NCBI RefSeq assembly: GCF_048569485.1
Contig: NC_134353.1
Span: 530,069,008-530,133,007 of the forward strand
DNA from: Anomaloglossus baeobatrachus
Lineage: Eukaryota > Chordata > Amphibia > Anura > Aromobatidae
Length of the DNA stretch: 64,000 nt
Reading direction: 5' to 3'
In this document: positions 59,305-64,000 of the stretch, in pieces
Numbering within the stretch: position 1 is the stretch's first letter
Layout of the letters: every line of letters starts with the position of its first letter
The notes under the pieces: model-generated
Seen by the model: only the letters and a program-made list of their open reading frames with translations
What the model was told of the DNA's origin: nothing
The model's database searches: none
Position numbers and translations under genes: made by a program

Positions 59305-60590
59305 ATACCTAGTGATGCCACACATCAAATTCAGATCACTCCAGCCTGGCCCAAACAGGTTCTGGGCATCAGAACTGGCATCAAAGTGGGCAAAACCCAC
59401 TTTTCACAGATTTGAATAAGTAACCAGTGTTTTTGAGGGGTTAAATGGCTTTGGGCCACTGATCTCACACAACATTTACATACCTAGTGATGCCACACAT
59501 CAAATTCAGATCACTCCAGCCTGGCCCAAACAGGTTCTGGGCATCAGAACTGGCATCAAAGTGGGCAAAACCCCAGTTTTCACAGATTTGAATAAGTAAC
59601 TGGTGTTTTTGAGGGGTTAAATGGCTTTGGGCCACTGATCTCACACCACATTTACATACCTAGTGATGCCACACATCAAATTCAGATCACTCCAGCCTGG
59701 CCCAAACAGGTTCTGGGCATCAGAACTGGCATCAAAGTGGGCAAAACCCCAGTTTTCACAGATTTGAAAAAGTAACCAGTGTTTTTGAGGGGTTAAATGG
59801 CTTTGGGCCACTGATCTGACACCACATTTACATACCTAGTGATGCCCCATATCAAATTCAGATCACTCCAGCCTGGCCCAAACAGGTTCTGGGCATCAGA
59901 ACTGGCATCAAAGTGGGCAAAACCCCAGTTTTCACAGATTTGAATAAGTAACCAGTGTTTTTGAGGGTTAAATGGCTTTGGGCCACTGACCTCACACCAC
60001 ATTTACATACTTAGTGATGACACACATAAAATTCAGATCACTCCAGCCTGGCCCAAACAGGTTCTGGGCATCAGAACTGGCATCAAAGTGGTAAAAATCC
60101 CAGTTTTCACAGATTTGAATAAGTAACCAGTGTTTTTGAGGGGTTAATGGGCTTTGGGCCACTGATCTCACACCACATTTACATACCTAGTGATGCCACA
60201 CATCAAATTCAGATCACTCCAGCCTGGCCCAAACAGGTTCTGGGCATCAGAACTGGCATCAAAGTGGGCAAAACCCACTTTTCACAGATTTGAATAAGTA
60301 ACCAGTGTTTTTGAGGGGTTAAATGGCTTTGGGCCACTGACCTCACACCACATTTACATACCTAGTGATGCCACACATCAAATTCAGATCACTTCAGCCT
60401 GGCCCAAACAGGTTCTGGGCATCAGAACTGGCATCAATGTAGTAAAAATCCCAGTTTTCACAGATTTGAATAAGTAACTGGTGTTTTTGAAGGGTTAAAT
60501 GGCTTTGGGCCACTGATCTCACACCACATTTACATACCTAGTGATGCCACACATCAAATTCAGATCACTTTAGCCTGGCCCAAACAGGCT
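59305..60590 (+). repeat. 176-bp satellite array, forward orientation, part 2
   Basis: Continuation of the 48201-50584 array after the hAT insertion, same unit and orientation, ending at an abrupt strand switch. Confidence 0.93.
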
Positions 60591-63500
60591 GGAGTGATCT
60601 GAATTTGATGTATGGCATCACTAGGTATGTAAATGTGGTGTCAGATCAGTGGCCCAAAGCCATTTAACCCCTCAAAAACACTGGTTACTTATTCAAATCT
60701 GTGAAAAGTGGATTTTTACCACGTTGATGCCAGTTCTGATGCCCAGAACCTGTTTGGGCCAGGCTGAAGTGATCTGAATTTGATGTGTGGCATCACTAGG
60801 TATGTAAATGTTGTGTGAGATCAGTGGCCCAAAGCCATTTAACCCCTCAAAAACACTGGTTACTTATTCAAATCTGTGAAAAGTGGGTTTTGCCCACTTT
60901 GATGCCAGTTCTGATGCCCAGAACCTGTTTGGGCCAGGCTGGAGTGATCTGAATTTGATGTGTGGCATCACTAGGTATGTAAATGTGGTGTGAGGTCAGT
61001 GGCCCAAAGCCATTTAACCCCTCAAAAACACTGGTTACTTATTCAAATCTGTGAAAAGTGGGTTTTGCCCACTTTGATGCCAGTTCTGATGCCCAGAACC
61101 TGTTTGGGCCAGGCTGGAGAGATCTGAATTTGATGTGTGGCATCACTAGGTATGTAAATTTGGTGTGAGGTCAGTGGCCCAAAGCCATTTAACCCCTCAA
61201 ACACTGGTTACTTATTCAAATCTGTGAAAAGTGGGTTTTGCCCACTTTGATTCCAGTTCTGATGCCCAGAACCTGTTTGGGCCAGGCTGGAGTGATCTGA
61301 ATTTGATGTGTGGCATCACTAGGTATGTAAATGTGGTGTGAGGTCAGTGGCCCAAAGCCATTTAACCCCTCAAAAACACTGGTTACTTATTCAAATCTGT
61401 GAAAACTGGGATTTTTACCACTTTGATGCCAGTTCTGATGCCCAGAACCTGTTTGGGCCAGGCTGGAGAGATCTGAGTTTGATGTGTGGCATCACTAGGT
61501 ATGTAAATGTGGTGTGAGGTCAGTGGCCCAAAGCCATTTAACCCCTCAAAAACACCAGTTACTTATTCAAATCTGTGAAAACTGGGGTTTTGCCCACTTT
61601 GATGCCAGTTCTGATGCCCAGAACCTGTTTGGGCCAGGATAAAGTGATCTGAATTTGATGTGTGGCATCACTAGGTATGTAAATGTGGTTTGAGATTAGT
61701 GGCCCAAAGCCATTTAACCCCTCAAAAACACTGGTTACTTATTCAAATCTGTGAAAATTGGGGTTTTGCCCACTTTGATGCCAGTTCTGATGCCCAGAAC
61801 CTGTTTGGGCCAGGCTAAAGTGATCTGAATTTTATGTGTGTCATCACTAGGTATGTAAATGTGGTGTCAGATCAGTGGCCCATAGCCATTTAACCCCTCA
61901 AAAACACTGGTTACTTATTCAAATCTGTGAAAACTGGGGTTTTGCCCATCTTGATACCAGTTCTGATGCCCAGAACCTGTTTGGGCCAGGCTGGAGTGAT
62001 CTGAATTTTATGTGTGGCATCACTAGGTATGTAAATGTGGTATGAGGTCAGTGGCCCAAAGCCATTTAACCCCTCAAAAACACTGGTTACTTATTCAAAT
62101 CTGTAAAAACTGGGGTTTTGCCCACTTTGATGCCAGTTCTGATGCCAAGAACCTGTTTGGGCCAGGCTGGAGTGATCTGAATTTTATGTGTGGCATCACT
62201 AGGTATGTAAATGTGGTGTGAGATTAGTGGCCCAAAGCCATTTAACCCCTCAAAAACACTGGTTACTTATTCAAATCTGTGAAAATTGGGGTTTTGCCCA
62301 CTTTGATGCCAGTTCTGATGCCCAGAACCTGTTTGGCCAGGCTGGAGTGATCTGAATTTTATGTATGGCATCACTAGGTATGTAAATGTGGTGTGAGGTC
62401 AGTGGCCCAAAGCCATTTAACCCCTCAAAAACACTGGTTACTTATTCAAATCTGAAAAAACTGGGGTTTTGCCCATTTTGATGCCAGTTCTGATGCCAAG
62501 AACCTGTTTGGGCCAGGCTGGAGTGATCTGAATTTGATGTGTGGCATCACTAGGTATGTAAATGTGGTGTGAGGTCAGTGGCCCAAAGCCATTTAACCCC
62601 TCAAAAACACTGGTTACTTATTCAAATCTGTGAAAAGTGGGTTTTGCCCACTTTGATGCCAGTTCTGATGCCCAGAACCTGTTTGGGCCAGGCTGGAGTG
62701 ATCTGAATTTGATGTGTGGCATCACTAGGTATGTAAATGTGGTGTGAGGTCAGTGGCCCAAAGCCATTTAACTCCTCAAAAACACTGGTTACTTATTCAA
62801 ATCTGTGAAAACTGGGGTTTTGCCCATTGTGATGCCAGTTCTGATGCCCAGAACCTGTTTGGGCAAGGCTAAAGTGATCTGAATTTGATGTGGGGCATCA
62901 GTAGGTATGTAAATGTGGTGTGAGATCAGTGGCCCAAAGCCATTTAACCCCTCAAAAACACCAGTTACTTATTCAAATCTGTGAAAACTGGGGTTTTGCC
63001 CACTTTGATGCCAGTTCTCATGCCCAGAACCTGTTTGGGCCAGGCTGAAGTGATCTGAATTTGAAGTGTGGCATCACTAGGTATGTAAATGTGGTGTGAG
63101 ATCAGTGGCCCAAAGCCATTTAACCCCTCAAAAACACTGGTTACTTATTCAAATCTGTGAAAATTGGGGTTTTGCCCACTTTGATGCCAGTTCTGATGCC
63201 CAGAACCTGTTTGGGCCAGGCTAAAGTGATCTGACTTTTATGTGTGTCATCACTAGGTATGTAAATGTGGTGTGAGATCAGTGGTGCAAAGCCATTTAAC
63301 CCCTCAAAAACACCAGTTACTTATTCAAATCTGTGAAAACTGGGGTTTTGCCCACTTTGATGCCAGTTCTGATGCCCAGAACCTGTTTGGGCCAGGCTAA
63401 AGTGATCTGAATTTTATGTGTGTCATCACTAGGTATGTAAATGTGGTGTGAGATCAGTGGCCCAAAGCCATTTAACCCCTCAAAAACACTGGTTACTTAT

Positions 63501-64000
63501 TCAAATCTGTGAAAACTGGGTTTTTGCCCACTTTGATGCCAGTTCTGATGCCCAGAACCTGTTTGGGCCAGGCTGAAGTGATCTGAATTTGATGTGTGGC
63601 ATCACTAGGTATGTAAATGTTGTGTGAGATCAGTGGCCCAAAGCCATTTAACCCTTCAAAAACACCAGTTACTTATTCAAATCTGTGAAAACTGGGATTT
63701 TTACCACTTTGATGCCAGTTCTGATGCCCAGATCCTGTTTGGGCCAGGCTGGAGTGATCTGAATTTGATGTATGGCATCACTAGGTATGTAAATGTGGTG
63801 TCAGATCAGTGGCCCAAAGCCATTTAACCCCTCAAAAACACTGGTTACTTATTCAAATCTGTGAAAACTGGGGTTTTGCCCATCTTGATACCAGTTCTGA
63901 TGCCCAGAACCTGTTTGGGCCAGGCTGGAGTGATCTGAATTTTATGTGTGTCATCACTAGGTATGTAAATGTGGTGTGAGATCAGTGGCCCAAAGCCATT
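60591..64000 (-). repeat. 176-bp satellite array, reverse orientation
   Basis: The same unit read on the - strand (GGCCAGGCTGGAGTGATCTG, CATCACTAGGTATGTAAATG, CAAAAACACTGGTTACTTAT). About 19 units reach the window end without interruption. They are somewhat more varied than the forward units. Confidence 0.93.

Overview
The window looks like nuclear DNA of a large-genome vertebrate, most likely an anuran amphibian. It holds one recognisable spliced host gene, a perilipin-2 (PLIN2) orthologue on the + strand at about 5.2-10.9 kb. Almost everything else is transposon, satellite and minisatellite DNA. The amphibian reading rests on the PLIN2 protein and on the repeat mix: TTAA-flanked T2/Kolobok-like MITEs, DIRS and Penelope-like retroelements, Tc1-like and ZBED-type hAT transposons.

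Layout. 1-4,023: a compact LTR element with its LTRs, inserted in a 91/100-bp minisatellite. 4,024-5,011: that minisatellite, abutting the PLIN2 promoter. 5.0-10.9 kb: PLIN2, eight exons (first non-coding), 417 aa, with a TTAA MITE in intron 2. 10.9-15.2 kb: MITEs and a broken DIRS element. 15.2-18.2 kb: a foldback insertion, a minisatellite-rich repeat and a short insertion with target-site duplications. 18.6-21.0 kb: tandem repeats between two copies of an interspersed repeat. 21.0-25.3 kb: a broken DIRS element joined to a Penelope-like element (GIY-YIG endonuclease), itself interrupted by a TA-flanked MITE. 25.6-26.3 kb: Tc1-like relic. 26.6-30.75 kb: a 4.2-kb TTAA-flanked element carrying two internal arrays. 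30.8-38.8 kb: nested MITEs and several foldback insertions. 38.8-40.0 kb: Tc1-like relic on the - strand.

40.9-48.0 kb repeats the left edge of the window: the same minisatellite (now about 50 units), a solo LTR of the same family, and a 666-bp copy of the PLIN2 promoter, first exon and start-codon exon. By eye this copy differs from the gene by a single CAG unit. The copy stops inside the intron and gives way to a 176-bp satellite that fills the window to its end. The satellite is split by an 8.7-kb hAT element (8-bp target duplication, interrupted by two solo LTRs) and switches strand near 60,590.

The main points for follow-up are the PLIN2 5' duplication, and a group of foldback or short insertions with target duplications. 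Five of the six carry a hammerhead-ribozyme-like core (one matching the consensus core), as is known for Penelope-like elements.
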